This document shows, piece by piece, positions 36,725-49,564 of a stretch of 64,000 nucleotides of DNA (position 1 is its first letter; the number at the start of each line of letters is the position of its first letter). The notes below the pieces were generated by a model, which searched no databases, was not told where the DNA came from, and saw only the letters and a program-made list of their open reading frames with translations. This DNA is from Cephalotus follicularis (Eukaryota; Streptophyta; Magnoliopsida; Oxalidales; Cephalotaceae), in assembly GCA_001972305.1 (NCBI GenBank), contig BDDD01002654.1, forward strand, positions 62,001 through 126,000, given 5' to 3'. The translations under genes and the position numbers were made by a program.

Positions 36725-38120
36725 ATCAAATATTTTAATTTTTAAATTTATTATTTATATTTTATAAATTTAATCATTGAGTTTGATGTTCTATCTACGT
36801 AAATTATCTATGTTAATTTTAAAATCTCTTAGATATCTATAGATTTTTTTTTTTTATATTTACACATAATAATTCTAACAGTTAAAAATAATTTCACTGA
36901 TAATTGAATCATCAAGTGGAAATATATAAATATGAGATATCTAAAGATATTTAATTGGTTTTAATATTAGCATGTATGATTTACATACCCAAAGTATCAA
37001 ATTTCATGATTAGATTTATGAAATAAAAATCATAAGTTCAAAAAATTTGGATGATTTATGAGAGATTAATCTAACTCATGGTCAGATGAGAATCCATAAA
37101 TAAATCTACTTCTGACAGTTGTATTGATATATATTACCTTCCTAAACACAACAAAGTTATCATCCTTAGTACAGAGAATTTTAAGAAAAGTAAAACTTGG
37201 CCCTGAGTTACACATCGAGGGTTTGCATTAATTCTTAACCTCTTTTTCAAGTTTTGTTATCATATGTCCCCAAAATCAATTCTTTAAATGCGGTATTATT
37301 TGTTAGCTAGGTCTGTGTGTACTTTTTATCATAAGCAAAAGTAATGCACAGCTTATAAGGCAAAGAATCTGGAAAAGAATTTTCCTCTCATATTTATTTG
37401 TGTAATTATAAGATAGAGAAAATCTTAAACAAAAGTCTCACTCAGTGTGTCAGTGGGAGAGCTCGAAAAGATTCTGCAAACTCGCTTCTCCATGGCCTAA
37501 CAAAGCACCAATAAAAGTTCACATGTGGTTTCCATTTTTTTTTTTGGAAGATCTTTTATATATTCTCCTTTTGGCATCCGTTTAATTTTTTATTTTGTTT
37601 ATTCCTCAACATTTGGATTTTTTTTTTCTTACTCAAAAGGGGTTATCCCAATCATTGATGAAAAAAATCTATTCTATGCATGAGTACCCCTAAGGACGAA
37701 TTCATGAATTTTGTTCATCGAAAACATGCTTATTATCAAAAATATGCTTATTAAAGAAGGGAGAAAACTTGGCTTCAATATAAATTGAAACTAGTTAAAT
37801 CATCTAACCTCTTATTACTTTATTATCTTATAATTCATGTTTCTTAAATTTAATCGTTAGATTTAGTTGTTCTATCTATGTAGATCATTCACATACATTT
37901 TTAAATCATTCGGATATCATAAAGTTGTATATTTATACTGAATAATTCAACTGTTATATGAGTTTCACTCTGAAATATTTATAATCGTTGAATTGTTCTG
38001 TGTAAAAGCACATAAATGAAATATATATAAATATCTAATTGATAAAAAAAATTACATACAAGATATTCATAAATAGAATATTTTATTAAATGATTAGATT
38101 AAAAAAAAATTAATCCCAAA
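36725..38120. repeat. Two related AT-rich repeat copies
   Basis: About 36725-37085 and 37790-38120 share an ordered set of segments: TTTAAT(C)nTTnAGTTTGATGTTCTATCTA-like, TAGATATCTATAGA-like, CACATAATAATTC, CACTGATAATTGAATCATC-like and ATATCTAA-TTGAT. A weaker relative lies near 355-480. They probably come from an old non-autonomous element; the ends are not defined. Confidence 0.4.
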
Positions 38121-40285
38121 TGATTTAAATAAAAAAAATGAGGAATTTGGTTCGAACTAAGTTTTTTTCCATAAAGAATTGTATGGTTAAGAAATCATTG
38201 AGTTGAAATCAAAGAGAAAAAGATAAGAAATTAATGCATGTGTTGTGAGAGATATGTTGTCAGAGATATATCGTCACTTAACGCAATCATTATGTAAAAG
38301 ACTAAATTTCTCAGATAAGCTGAAAAAGAGGGGCACTAAATGAAAGGGAAAAAAAATCGAGGTTATGGTCCAAAAAAAAACAAGGATGGGGCACTAAAAG
38401 AAAGAACCGAAATTATATTTAAAATTATTATAAGTGTTAATTAAATTGTAACACCCCCGGTTCAGATCGAGATGTCACCCCCGATTCCGAGTTGGTTTGT
38501 CACGCAGAACTGAACTCAAAGAAACATATCAGAACGTCTTAATCCTATGCCATTAAAAACTGTATAAAGTCTCCAATTAAAGCTGATAAAGGAAAAAAAA
38601 ATCTCATATTCAAGAGTTAAATTTTGCTCATAATCAATTTTATCTCTAAGTTAACACGTGGTGGTCTAAACATAGTCGTGAACATAACATTATCTGAAAA
38701 TCATAATCTGATAATCATAACATTACTAAAAGAAACCATTTACTAAAAGAATTCAACTCTAAGAAATCCTCAAGCCATAGGTGTCTCTCTCATCACACTT
38801 GCCCATGTCGCTCATGAAAACCTGCCGCATGAAAACAAAAACGCGACTGATCAAACCTCACTACGGATATAGAATCATAAAACAGTTTACGAATAAAACA
38901 GTTACGATACGAAATGAAACGGTTACGAAACAAAACGGAACAATATACGAATCAAAACAGTTTACAAAATAGAACAGAACATTTTACAGAACAAAACAAT
39001 ACTGATAAGTCTACGAAATCCTAATAACCGATGAAGCTGAAGGTAGTAACTTTTAAACAATTCCTTTAAAAGTAAACATAAAACATTTTACAAACAGAGC
39101 GAAACGAAGCAAATCAGTTTACGAAACGAAACAATACAAATATTTTACATAAACAGAACAATTCATAATTAATTCGAATTTATACAATTGAAACAGTATT
39201 CATGCAAAACATATACATATATAGATTCACAAGTCAGCATAAAGTGAAAAATATATATATCTGAGCATTTCAACATTTTCCAAATCTATGTTTAATACTG
39301 AGATATGCAAAATCGGATTAAATACATATATATATGCAAGGGGTTTGCAAAGCCCACATGCTCTGTCGGAAAGACGTGTATGGCACTACACAATCAATCC
39401 CAAATCTGAATCTGTATCTGATAATAACTAGAGTCGACTCATACGCCTCAGTTGGCCATATTCTATCACAAGATATTAAGAGACGCCGTAGGCTAATCAC
39501 ACCGCTACGGAAGTGTCATATCCCCGTGCCAGGCCTACGACATGCCTATGGTACCTCCATAGGTAGGAAACAAATATATTCTCAGTATTTCAAAAATAAT
39601 GACTTTACCAAAAATCATTTCCAATTATTGGTTTACTCCAAAACCAATCATATCATAAAATTAGCATACTTTCGTATTTGAAAATCACGCTCATAACAAA
39701 ATATGTATCATAAAACTTAGCATACTTTCTTAAGTGATCATCATGCTGAATTTATAAAATCAGAAATATTTAATCTCATAAAATATCAGAGTTGACTTTA
39801 TTTCCTAAACATATCAAAATCGGAAGCACAACAAAGTTCATAAAAACGAAGGAATATATCAAGGAGCAAACTATCCGTACTTTATTCTTTAAAGCAAAAT
39901 AACCTTTACTTTAATAAAACCAATAAGAGAGTATCAAAGAGCAAATTTTCCGTACATATTAAAAGCAAGACATAATTTATTTCAACAAAATCAACTGAAT
40001 TTATACTCTTGTAAAGTCGATAAGAGTGTATCAAGAAGGGAAAGATCCGTACATTTTTCGTTAAATAATAAAACAGGTTTTATTCAATTAAAACCGGTCG
40101 AAGATAACCAAGAAGGAAAGTATCCGTACCTTATGCAATTACCGAAATTATCCTCAAGAGAAAATCAAACAACCCTACGTAGCACTTCCGTTGGTACAGT
40201 TATCTAAAAGATATAAAAACAACAATTCAAAATAAGAAATTAAAAATCCTTACGAAAGTGTCAGCGCTTTATCTAGAACAAAGCT

Positions 40286-40472
40286 GAAAGCGTCGACTCT
40301 TTCTAGCATAAGCTTCAACGTTTATCAGGACACAGGCGACGTTTAAATATTTTAAAAAAAAATTCAAACTTTGAGGACAGAGTGTCGATTGCTTTACAGA
40401 AACAAGCAGGATGGCGTCGACGCTTTACAGAACAAGCAGGATTATGCACAATTGAGGAAAGGCGTCGACCCT
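40286..40472. repeat. GCGTCGACGC motif array 6
   Basis: Units start near 40289, 40382, 40414 and 40462, with degenerate half-units between. Two units are followed by the same CTTTACAGAAACAAGCAGGA-like bases, so part of this array arose by local duplication. Confidence 0.6.
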
Positions 40473-40561
40473 TTGACGTAAGTTTAAGTGTGCTTACAGT
40501 GCTACATGTAAACTGAAGAAAGTGAGGATTAAAACAAGACCACTCTTAACACAGCACCCAT

Positions 40562-40790
40562 TAACATGGCATGCACAACACACACAGCACACCTACACAT
40601 ACTACATGCAAAACACACACACTGCACGCACCGCACACACATACATACTCTGCCTACACAATACACACACAATGTCCTTACACACACAACACACACACTG
40701 CTCATTAACACTTACACACGCGCACTGCCTATACAACACGCACAAACACTAACATCACACTCACACTCGACACTTTGACGCTTCAAAGTA
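40562..40790. repeat. CA-rich low-complexity tract
   Basis: Irregular ACACAC repeats broken by TACA and GCAC. Both strands show spurious reading frames here because stop codons are rare in such sequence. Confidence 0.9.
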
Positions 40791-42534
40791 AAACAACACA
40801 TACGTACACACTGCACACCCACCAATTCAGACTAACATAACCTATAAGCATGGCGCCTGAAACTGCAAGAAGGAAGCATGGAAAGCAGAGGAGACATGTT
40901 GGTGGTGACTGGGCTTAAGGGAGGGGGGAGGGAACCCAACCCCTACACATATAATCCCATCAATATTAAAGCCTAAATCACCAGGTACTACAACAACAAT
41001 GAACCATCCATACAAGATGTCCAAGACTGCTCTAGAAACAAGGACAGAACAAAGGCGGAACTTACAGAGTAATGCCTAACAGCGTACATATATTGATGGT
41101 TTACATTCAAGCAACCAATTCGTAAATAGAAACACAAAGTACATACCTGATTATGATGCAGGAACTGCAATCCGAATCCAAGAAATCCAAGGACTTGCAG
41201 ATGACGGCTGGCTGGTTCCAAGAGGGAGAAAAAAAAATGGACTCATAAAAAAAACAGTGCCCATGGCACGTTGTCATTAAGGCGACGAAACAACCAAAAC
41301 AAAACTAAGAGGGCAAACCTGAGTAATGGAGAAGCCGTGGGAAGGACGCGAGAAGCTCCAAGCTATGCGTCAATGGCGTCCAGGAGCGAGCCAGGCGAGA
41401 GAGAGTGTCACACCCCGCCTTTCAATTACATTAAGGGACAAGCATATATGGTGATATCAGAAATACATATAATCCAGCATTTTATTAACATTTCATAAAT
41501 AAGCGGAAGCATTCATCTCTGGATTATAAAACATAAGTCATCGGCACGTAGCCCATACTACGTGCGAGTACAACCAACAATATCCTTATACATAAGGAAA
41601 GTACAACAATAACGGAGTGTGAACCGTTCGTTACAAATACAGTACATCATAATAATAACAATCTTAGGATAGAAAGAAGCTTTCCACGCTTTAGCAGCAA
41701 CTCTCCGAGTGCTTTCACTTAATCTGAAATTTTAGGGGTTAGCAGTTGTCCTCACTTGGCTAAGTAGGAAGATAAAACATGTAATTGAATATATAAATGT
41801 AAATATGCATGACAGTTTAAATGAATGACATATATATATAGTATTCCAATATATACGCAATCATGCCAAGTGGCCACAGACAGTACAATGCAAGAATACC
41901 GCACAAGGGTACAATCAATTAGTACAGTGGTTTGGGTGTCACATGTCGCTAACTCCTAGCACCAACTGTGCACCACCTATCTATCACCCTACACTCTGAA
42001 GATGATAGATCAGGTCAGTTACTACCGGCATTAGCGGGCAGTTTAACAATCAAGTTCTGCATTGCAGACAGTTTGGGTGGATACTCTAGCCAACTCCTGG
42101 CACATAGGACCACCTCCGTAGCCAGTGATGTCTCCTATCACTCGACTAACGACAATAACATAGACAATCAATTCAATCAATTCAGTAGTAATATCACATA
42201 TATCTATAATATGCAATATAACAGTAGTTTTCATTTTTAGAAAACATAACAGTTCAGTCAGTGGTTCTCTTGCGAGAACTAACAGTAAAAGTGTCTCTAT
42301 TAAGAGGAAAAAATAGCAGTTTGTATAACAATAAGATTTTCTATTGGAAATCCGTTGTTCAAAATCATTAATTATGCTTTAAGCATTAAGGTGGTAAAAT
42401 CCTTGAATAAATAAATAACAGTGGCAATTTCATTAAATATCAGTAAAAATAGTTACAACATATCAGATCAAGGATAATAGCAACCACAACCAATTCAATC
42501 GATCAGTTTACACGTTTCTACATCTACTATTCTA

Positions 42535-42675
42535 AAGCGTCGATAGTTTCTGTGTAAGCGTCGACGGTTGATGACTAAGCGTTGACACTACACAACTTAA
42601 GCGTCGACATTCTAAGTCTTAACAGGCATTTTCCACACCAAAGCGTTGACGGTCTTAATTTAAGCGTCGGCGCTT
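42535..42675. repeat. GCGTCGACGC motif array 7
   Basis: Units start near 42537, 42558, 42579, 42601, 42643 and 42664. Steps are 21, 21, 22, 42 and 21. This is one of the cleanest examples of the spacing. Confidence 0.85.
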
Positions 42676-43607
42676 CTGGCGTTCAGACGAATTCCAGGAA
42701 CAATTTCAAAACAGGGGATGCACAAAATCAACCCAAACTCAATCCAATTCAACATGCAATCAAGTATTGACCATCACTACGCATTATACATGTTATATTT
42801 TCAAAAACATGTCAAAACCCCTACTTTTAAAGTAGTCCCGAAATCAAATCAAATTGATTTCTCTCTCTATGTCCAAAGTTCTTCACCTTCCTTCAATCTT
42901 CCAAAATTGCAGAATTAATCTACATAATTGCATGTTTGCAGGTTTTAGATGCAGCTTCCAGTACATTAGCTAATTATCTAAGTATGACAACATCAAGGAA
43001 TTTAATCAGAAGTTACCATTAATTTCTAAGTTCAACTTTCTAACTTCTAACTAATACAACATTCAATCTCCTCTTCCATGCTTTATCCTTCTTAATCATG
43101 TTAACAGTGTCAGCGGTTGCTAACATCAGAGTATTACACTACTAACGATCTAACAACATCAAGAAATTTCGGATTACTTACCAATTCCAGGTGATGCTCC
43201 AAGTTTTCCCCTTTTGAACTTTAGGCTCCTTCAACCTCTAGCAATCCTCCAGCAATTGTCCAGATTGTCTCTCTATTTCTCAGTGTTTCTAACACTCAAT
43301 CAGCTCATGGATCAGCTGATATAAAGACTCAATTCCGTGCCTTTCATTTCCTCAGCTAGTTTAACTTTCATTGCACATTTCTCTCTCCCTCATGCATGCA
43401 TTCATTCATTGTTTTTCTCTCACTTTTCTGCTGTGTTTTGAGAGTTGCAGGTTTAGATCACATGCAAGGCTCCATCCTTGCATGTTACCCAGCTGGTGAA
43501 GGCTTCTGGTAAGCATTGACACGTTTATAGGACACTTGTCCTTAGCTCACCATTTTAACACTGCAATTCCATGCCAATTGACAAGTGTTCTACGCCAGAA
43601 CACGTCT

Positions 43608-43775
43608 AAAGCGTCGCCGGTTATCGTGGGCGTCGACGCTTAACGCCTTTAAGTGTCAATGCTGGACGTTTAAAGGTCGACGGTTTGGCACCTTGACTCA
43701 GCCTTCAACTGTGCGTTTTGTGCACATGTCAGGGCTTAAAGCGTCGACGGTGTGAATTTAGGCGTCGACGGTTTA
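43608..43775. repeat. GCGTCGACGC motif array 8
   Basis: Units start near 43611, 43630, 43653, 43674, 43741 and 43762. Steps are 19, 23, 21, 67 and 21. Confidence 0.8.
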
Positions 43776-44367
43776 GCGCCAGAATTTGTTTCCTTATTTT
43801 TCATTTAAAGTTTATTCCAAATTCCTTCTATTCAAGCAATAACCCAACATATAATTTCAATAATTGCATATTTTATTCATCGCAGGTTACAAAATACATG
43901 AATTGAAATTGCGGTTATTACAGAGAGAGAGCCAAAGTAGGAGAGAGATAAGGTGGCTAATGTTTTGAAACAAAACAGTATGGGAGAGATAAGTGGGAGG
44001 AGGGAGACGTATGGGAGAGGGTGACTTACGTGGGAGAGAGAGCAAAGAGACGTCTAAGAGGGAGAGGGAATAAGTGAGAGATGGGAGAGAAGTTATGGAA
44101 CAGAGAAGAAAGAAAAGAAAAGAAAGATAAAAAGATAAAATAAAATAAAATAAAAAGGTAAAAACAATGATTTAAAAAAAAGGAAAAAATTTATAATTTC
44201 AATTTATACATACCAACAGTTATTTAACGGTTCAAGGCTAGACTCAACTTAGCCCAGCCAAGAACAAAAATCAAAATTAGTAATTCATATACTAATATAA
44301 ATAAGCAGCCCACAAAAATTTAATTAAAAGGGTCCAAAAATTTTATACGGAAAAACGAGATATTACA

Positions 44368-44725
44368 TAAATTCAAATTGATAACGGGGGAACGTGCCCC
44401 CTATGTAAATCCTTCACATAGTATCGTTGTGACAAATGGCGGTATTGTTGTGACAAAGGGCAATTGGATCACCAAACGATGATGACAATCACAAAAAAAA
44501 AATAAACAAGGAAATAGCAATTATCAAAATAACAACACTAGAATATACATGGTTAGACAAAATCGCCTACATCCATAAGAGAAGAGAGCATCAAGAGTTT
44601 TACTAGGGATACAAGACAAATAGCTAGTACCATACTCTTCCATAGTATTTGCACTCAATCCAAGTCTAAGTAAAACAAAAAACTCACATAAATAAAGACT
44701 CACATAGTCTTTCTCACAAACATCG
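44368..44725. other. Flank of the hAT insertion, no gene seen
   Basis: About 360 bases between the outer solo LTR and the hAT element. It is probably continuous with the sequence at 53344, into which the hAT inserted. Confidence 0.5.
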
Positions 44726-44925
44726 GTGTGTTATAGGGTTACAAATGGGCCGGTTAAAACCGTGAATCGGCCCTAACCTGCCCGTCCGGACCTTGAACCA
44801 GCCCGGACCGTGCACCATGTGGCAGGTTCATGGTTAAACCGGTCCTTGAGCCCGGTCCGGTCCAGTTCAGGGTGTTAGCAATCGTTGAACCGGCCCGGAC
44901 CGTGAACTGGACCGGACCGTGATAT

Positions 44926-45260
44926 TGGCGTCAACATTGAGGTCTAGAATATAAATTGATTCAGAATGATCCTCGTCAACGCGCTGTGAATTGTATTTTC
45001 GGCGTCAACTCCAATATGAAGACATCAACTCCAATATTGAGACGTCAACGCCAAAGGTGCAAAAAACGAACAGTAACTTTGGACGTTAACGCATAAGGCA
45101 AATGGAGGCAACACAAATGACATTCGAGTCAACTCTATTAAAAGGCGTCGATGGGAATAAAGCAAAAATCAGAAAGCGGCTAATGGAGTCAACGTGAAGA
45201 ACCATTGGAGTTAACGCACAAGGTCATTGACGTCAATGCTAAGCGTAAACGTCGACGTTA
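44926..45260. repeat. Motif array 9, hAT left subterminal region (GTCAACGC form)
   Basis: Units start near 44928, 44973, 45002, 45022, 45042, 45083, 45126, 45145, 45186, 45208, 45230 and 45249. Recurrent steps are 19-22 bases. Most cores are GTCAACG, with GTTAACG and GTCGACG variants. Confidence 0.85.
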
Positions 45261-45600
45261 AATCAAACAGACAAAAATAACGGCTAGTTTTTAGTGCAGA
45301 TTTCATTATTGGCAAATCTAAAACTTTTCTAAAGTGATTCCAACGGCTAGAAGATGATTCCAACGGCTATATTCAATACGAAGGCTATAAATAAAGGTTG
45401 AATCACTGAAGAACAACAACAATCAACAGCAATCAACATTGAAATTAAATTTTGTCAAAATTATAGAGTTTTATTGTACTACAATGCCTTATAGTGTATT
45501 AACTTTTATAATTTATCATTTTACTTATTCTTTAATTATTAGTTAATTACATATTTCAATTATAATGGATTCAACATCAAGAGCAAGGAAATAAGCAAGG

Positions 45601-47684
45601 ATGACCGAGAAGGTGGGTTCTACATCCACCACTGCGTTCGACTTGGTGGATGTGGAACTTCCTTCTAACGATGACGAAATGGCCCACATGATGCAACAAC
45701 CTCCTCCACCTGTTGATAAATTTTTTGACTTGGATGAAGATACGCCTTCGGATGCTGCGATCGGTGGAACATCCCTACAGTCCGAGAAGAATGATCCTAA
45801 CAAAGGGGGGAAACAAAAATCCGGCATATGGAAGCACATGGAGATTAGAGATGTCAGGAATGGGAAGAAACGAGTCTTTTGCAAGGTATGTAAGACTAAG
45901 GATTATGCTTATACAAGTGGGGTTGGCACGGAAACTTACAAGAGGCATTTAGACAACATGGTGTTAAAGGTTCGGGCCAAACCCAACTCCAATTTAGCCA
46001 GGTCAGTGGTGATAATAAATTACTTACTTTTAGATTTACCGATGAAAATTATAGAAGAAAATTAGTTTATTATATTATAGGTAATGAATTACCATTTTCT
46101 CATGTTGACTCAGTTTTTTTCCCTGATATAGTATATGAAGGACTTAATCCTCAGGCTAAATTATATTCAAAAACTACCTTTAAAAGTGATTGTCTTATTA
46201 TTTATGAAGAACACAAGGCTAAATTAATTTCTTCTTTTATAAATATTTCTACTTTTTCTCTCACGTCTGATGTTTGGAGCACAATCACGAGAAAAAGTTT
46301 TATTTGTATAACTACACAATATATTGACGAAAACTGGTTATTACGAAAAAGAATTATTACATTTAAAAATTTGTATTATCTTCACATCGGTCATAATATA
46401 GCTATCTCTATAATAGAAACTACTCGTGAGTTTGGAATTGAGGAAAAAGAAAATTATATTAGTTTTGATAATGCAACTAATAATGATGCTGCTGTTAGAC
46501 AATTAAGAGGTTTTTTTATCCCATATTAAATGGTAAACTATTTCATGTTAGATGTGTATGTCATATTATTAATTTGATTGTTCAAGATGGTTTACTTTTT
46601 GTTGGAGAAAAAGTACAAAAAATTACAAGTATTATTACCTTTATAGCCCAATCGGATGTAAGAAAACAAACATTTAAACAACTTTGTAATGAATGTGGTT
46701 TGAAATATAAAAATTTGGTACATGCTGTGACACATATGTGGAATTCTACTTATGAAATATTGTTGCATACTTATGAATTTAGATTACCAATAAATGCATG
46801 CATAGGTATGCACGTGACTACATATTCTTCTTTTTCTGAAATATCTGATAGAGATTGGACAACTTGTTATGTTATAACCCAAATTTTAGAAAAATTTAAA
46901 GAATTGACTGATCTATTTTCTGGTTCTTATTATATTTCTATAAATTTAGTCTTTGGAAAATTGTGAGAAATTTGTGAAGTTTTTGCTAAATATAGGGTGG
47001 AAAATAATTTTATAGATATTTGTGATGTGATGGAAGAAAAATTCCTTAAATATTGGGAAACAATTCCACCTTTATTTTTTTTTTGCTGCTATAATGGACC
47101 ATGGAATAAAATTACAAGGTATATTATTCATTGCAAACAAATATCAAATATGCATGAGCAAAGGTAATCCAATACAATTAGATGGTAATGAGGTTACTCA
47201 ATTGTTACATGATGCATTTGATACATATGTTAAAAAATATAGTGTTGGAAATGAATATCAAGAAAATGTTAGTAGTAGTGGTAATGATCCCATAGATTTT
47301 TTTGATAGAATTACTTATGGAGTTGGTAATAGTAGTAGTAGTAGTATAGTTAATACAAATACTGAACTACAACATTACCTTAATACTAATATTCAGTTCA
47401 TTAATAAAGAAGATAGAACGTCCTTAGATCTTTTACAATGGTGGCAAAAACAACATACTTTTTATCCAATTCTTTCTATAATTGCACGTGATATACTAAC
47501 AGCTCATGTGTCCACAGTTGCATCCGAATATGCTTTTTCTGCAGGTGATAGGGTTTTAGATGAGAGAAGAGGTCGGTTGAAAGCAGAAAAAGTGAAGATT
47601 TGTGTTTGCTTGAAAGATTGGATCGTTCAAGATAGGAGGATTCAAAAAATTATAGACGAAGATAGCGGTAGTAGTGACGAATAA
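45601..47684 (+). pseudogene. hAT transposase with BED zinc finger (frameshifted)
   Basis: hAT transposases cut the element out at its inverted ends and reinsert it. The start at 45601 (MTEKVGSTS) opens 154 codons. These include a BED-like finger, GIWKHMEIRD...FCKVCKTKD...TYKRHLDN, whose last expected His is missing. Past a frameshift near 45980 come SHVDSVFFPD, the SLTSDVWST segment (first catalytic Asp region) and ISFDNATNND (second). A second frameshift lies in the T run near 46512, before HVRCVCHIINLIVQDG. A stop at 46964-46966 and another shift near 47085 follow. The last frame (47094-47684) carries the hAT dimerisation region, including LDLLQWWQ, STVASEYAFSAGDRVLDERR and a final acidic tail. 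It is inactive as it stands. Confidence 0.9.
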
Positions 47685-47897
47685 AACTACATCTCCAAGA
47701 ATTCGAGGAAGATGAACAGAAAGATAGACAATATGCGAGAGGAGTTTCCTGACCTTTTTGACGATCAACACATAAGACAAAGGAGACTTGAGAAAAAGTT
47801 GATTGCCAAAGGAATTATTGAAGCTGCTGATGACATCTCCTCATCTGAAGAAGACGAATCGGAAGAAGAATTGGCTGTTTTTTTTATATGTACTTAA
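47685..47897 (+). pseudogene. In-frame tail after the transposase stop, copy of the accessory protein C-terminus
   Basis: Downstream of the TAA at 47682-47684 the same frame stays open to 47897. Residues such as NMREEFPDLFDDQH, KKLIAKGIIEAAD and ISSSEEDESEEE match the C-terminal part of the accessory gene on the opposite strand (about 49150-48985), both as protein and as DNA. It is thus an inverted duplication of about 170-200 bases placed in frame behind the transposase. Whether it is ever translated, by readthrough or splicing, is unknown. Confidence 0.75.
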
Positions 47898-47988
47898 CTT
47901 TTGATGTTTTTTTGACGTTCAAATATTAAACTGTGATTTTCTTGAATTTAATTGATGATTTGTTTTTAAAAAGGCTACATATCTTTAT

Positions 47989-48395
47989 TCACGTTGACGC
48001 GTAAGTATGGCATTGACGCGGATGTCATTTGTGTTGACTCCTTTTACTTTTCGCTTTAACATTCAAGTCACTATCTGAATTGTGCTTTCTGCTGCGTTGA
48101 CGTCTAAAAAGGGCGTTGACGTTTTACTCATAGGTGTTGACGCTAAAAATGCTTAACGTTAACGTCCAAAGCTATTGTCCGAAATTGCACCTTTTGGCGT
48201 TGACGTTTTCCTTAAGGCGTTGACGTTGCACATTTTTGCATTGACGTCTTCCTTAAGGCGTTGACGCGGATAATGAAATTCCCAGCATGTCAACGTCAAT
48301 CATTAAAGACGTTGACGAATATTATTTTCCAAAGCCCAGAAACTCATACTCAAGCCCAGCATGTTGACACCTAAGATATAGTCGTTGACGCCAAT
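47989..48395. repeat. Motif array 10, between the two hAT genes (GTTGACGC form)
   Basis: Units start near 47991, 48010, 48031, 48094, 48113, 48134, 48156, 48197, 48217, 48238, 48258, 48288, 48309, 48360 and 48382. Steps of 19-22, or multiples of about 21, dominate. Cores are mainly GCGTTGACG. Confidence 0.87.
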
Positions 48396-48419
48396 AAGAC
48401 AGAATGCACATATTGCTTG

Positions 48420-48800
48420 TTTTCACTTGCAATTTTTCCTGTCAAACATAACACTACCCCTTAAGCATAAGTATAACCTTTCAAACATAACTCTACCCCT
48501 TTCAAACATAACCTTTCAAACATTTGATGCACATATGATATCAATTTATACCATCTTGAAATTCAAACATACCCGTAGGCATATATAACTATATAACATC
48601 TCAGGCATATATAACTATATAACATCTCATGCATAACTGTCAAACATTTGATGCATAACATATATAAAATTGTTTTCATTTGATACATACTTTGATGCAT
48701 AACTGTCAAACATTTGCCTATGGGTACATTTGATGTATAACTGTCAAACATAACCTTTGCATATATGATATCAATTTAAAAACATTTGATACATACTCTT
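48420..48800. repeat. Degenerate CAAACATTTGATGCAT repeats
   Basis: Repeated segments include TTTCAAACATAAC, GTCAAACATTTGATGCATAA, ATATAACTATATAACATCTCA and ATATGATATCAATTTA, each two or more times at irregular spacing. Non-coding, between the central motif array and the accessory gene. Confidence 0.7.
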
Positions 48801-49564
48801 AAAAATATAGGCATACACATTACACAAACATCTCATCATAACCATATATAAGATCAAGAGTATGTAACATGATAATATAACATCTAGAGAACTTAAAATT
48901 TGATACAAAACAAAAGTTTTAAAACTGATATAAACCAAATGTGTAAAAACAGAAAATGCAATGTATGAATCAAGTCTTCACATTATCTCCTCCTTCTTCT
49001 TCGGATTCTTCTTCTTCCGAAGAGGAGATGTCAGCAGCTTCAATAAGACCTTTGGCAATCATCTTCATCTCCAGTATCCTAAGTCTTCTATGCTGATCGT
49101 CAAAGAGGTCAAGAAATTCTCCTCTCAAATTATCCATCTTCTTATTCAACTTCTCAGCTAATCCAACAAAACATTCATGGACGTTGACGCCTTGCTACTG
49201 CTACTTGCATGACCTTGCTGCATCTGTGGTGCAGGGGTTTGGTTCTTTCTTTGAGCTTCTCCTCGCTCTTCAACATCCTCATCACCTTCACCTTCAACTC
49301 CTTTTCTTTTTCTTCCATATTCCTTGGGTAGCCATTGAACACCTTTATCAGAATCAAACACTCTCTTCATCTCATTCTCTTCAAGGAAGAGGCATTGTAG
49401 ATGTCCCCAACATCTACCATCGATGCAATTTCATTCCCAAACACTATCCCAAAGTGAGAGAGAATCTTGGTGATTACCATACCGTATGGCAATGCACCTT
49501 CAACTTTGGAAGTTGCTCTTAACATGTTCTTCATGTTTAAATGAGGGAGGTTCAATGGTTTACC

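Larger units (their letters stand above)
41406..43922 (-). mobile_element. Nested gypsy-type solo LTR
   Basis: Plus-strand left end TGTCACACCCCGCC and right end GCGGTTATTACA. On the minus strand it therefore starts TGTAATAACCGC and ends GGGGTGTGACA. Exact 5-bp duplications GAGAG flank it (41401-41405 and 43923-43927). Length is about 2.5 kb, with no coding sequence. It carries two GCGTCGACGC arrays. Its position inside the LTR at 38447-44367 shows that it inserted later. Confidence 0.87.
38447..44367 (-). mobile_element. Gypsy-type solo LTR interrupted by a nested solo LTR
   Basis: Plus-strand left end TGTAACACCCCCGG and right end GAGATATTACA. Read on the minus strand it starts TGTAATATCTCG and ends GGGTGTTACA, the usual gypsy LTR ends. 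TAAAT flanks both sides exactly (38442-38446 and 44368-44372). Removing the nested LTR and its duplicated GAGAG leaves about 3.4 kb. It holds a GCGTCGACGC array (40286-40472), a long CA-rich tract, and purine-rich GGGAGAG repeats at about 43923-44120. No coding sequence. Confidence 0.85.

Noticed and set aside
40522..40778. Overlapping His/Thr-rich frames and the Cys/Val-rich frame opposite
   Set aside because: They are translations of a CA-rich low-complexity tract inside a solo LTR.
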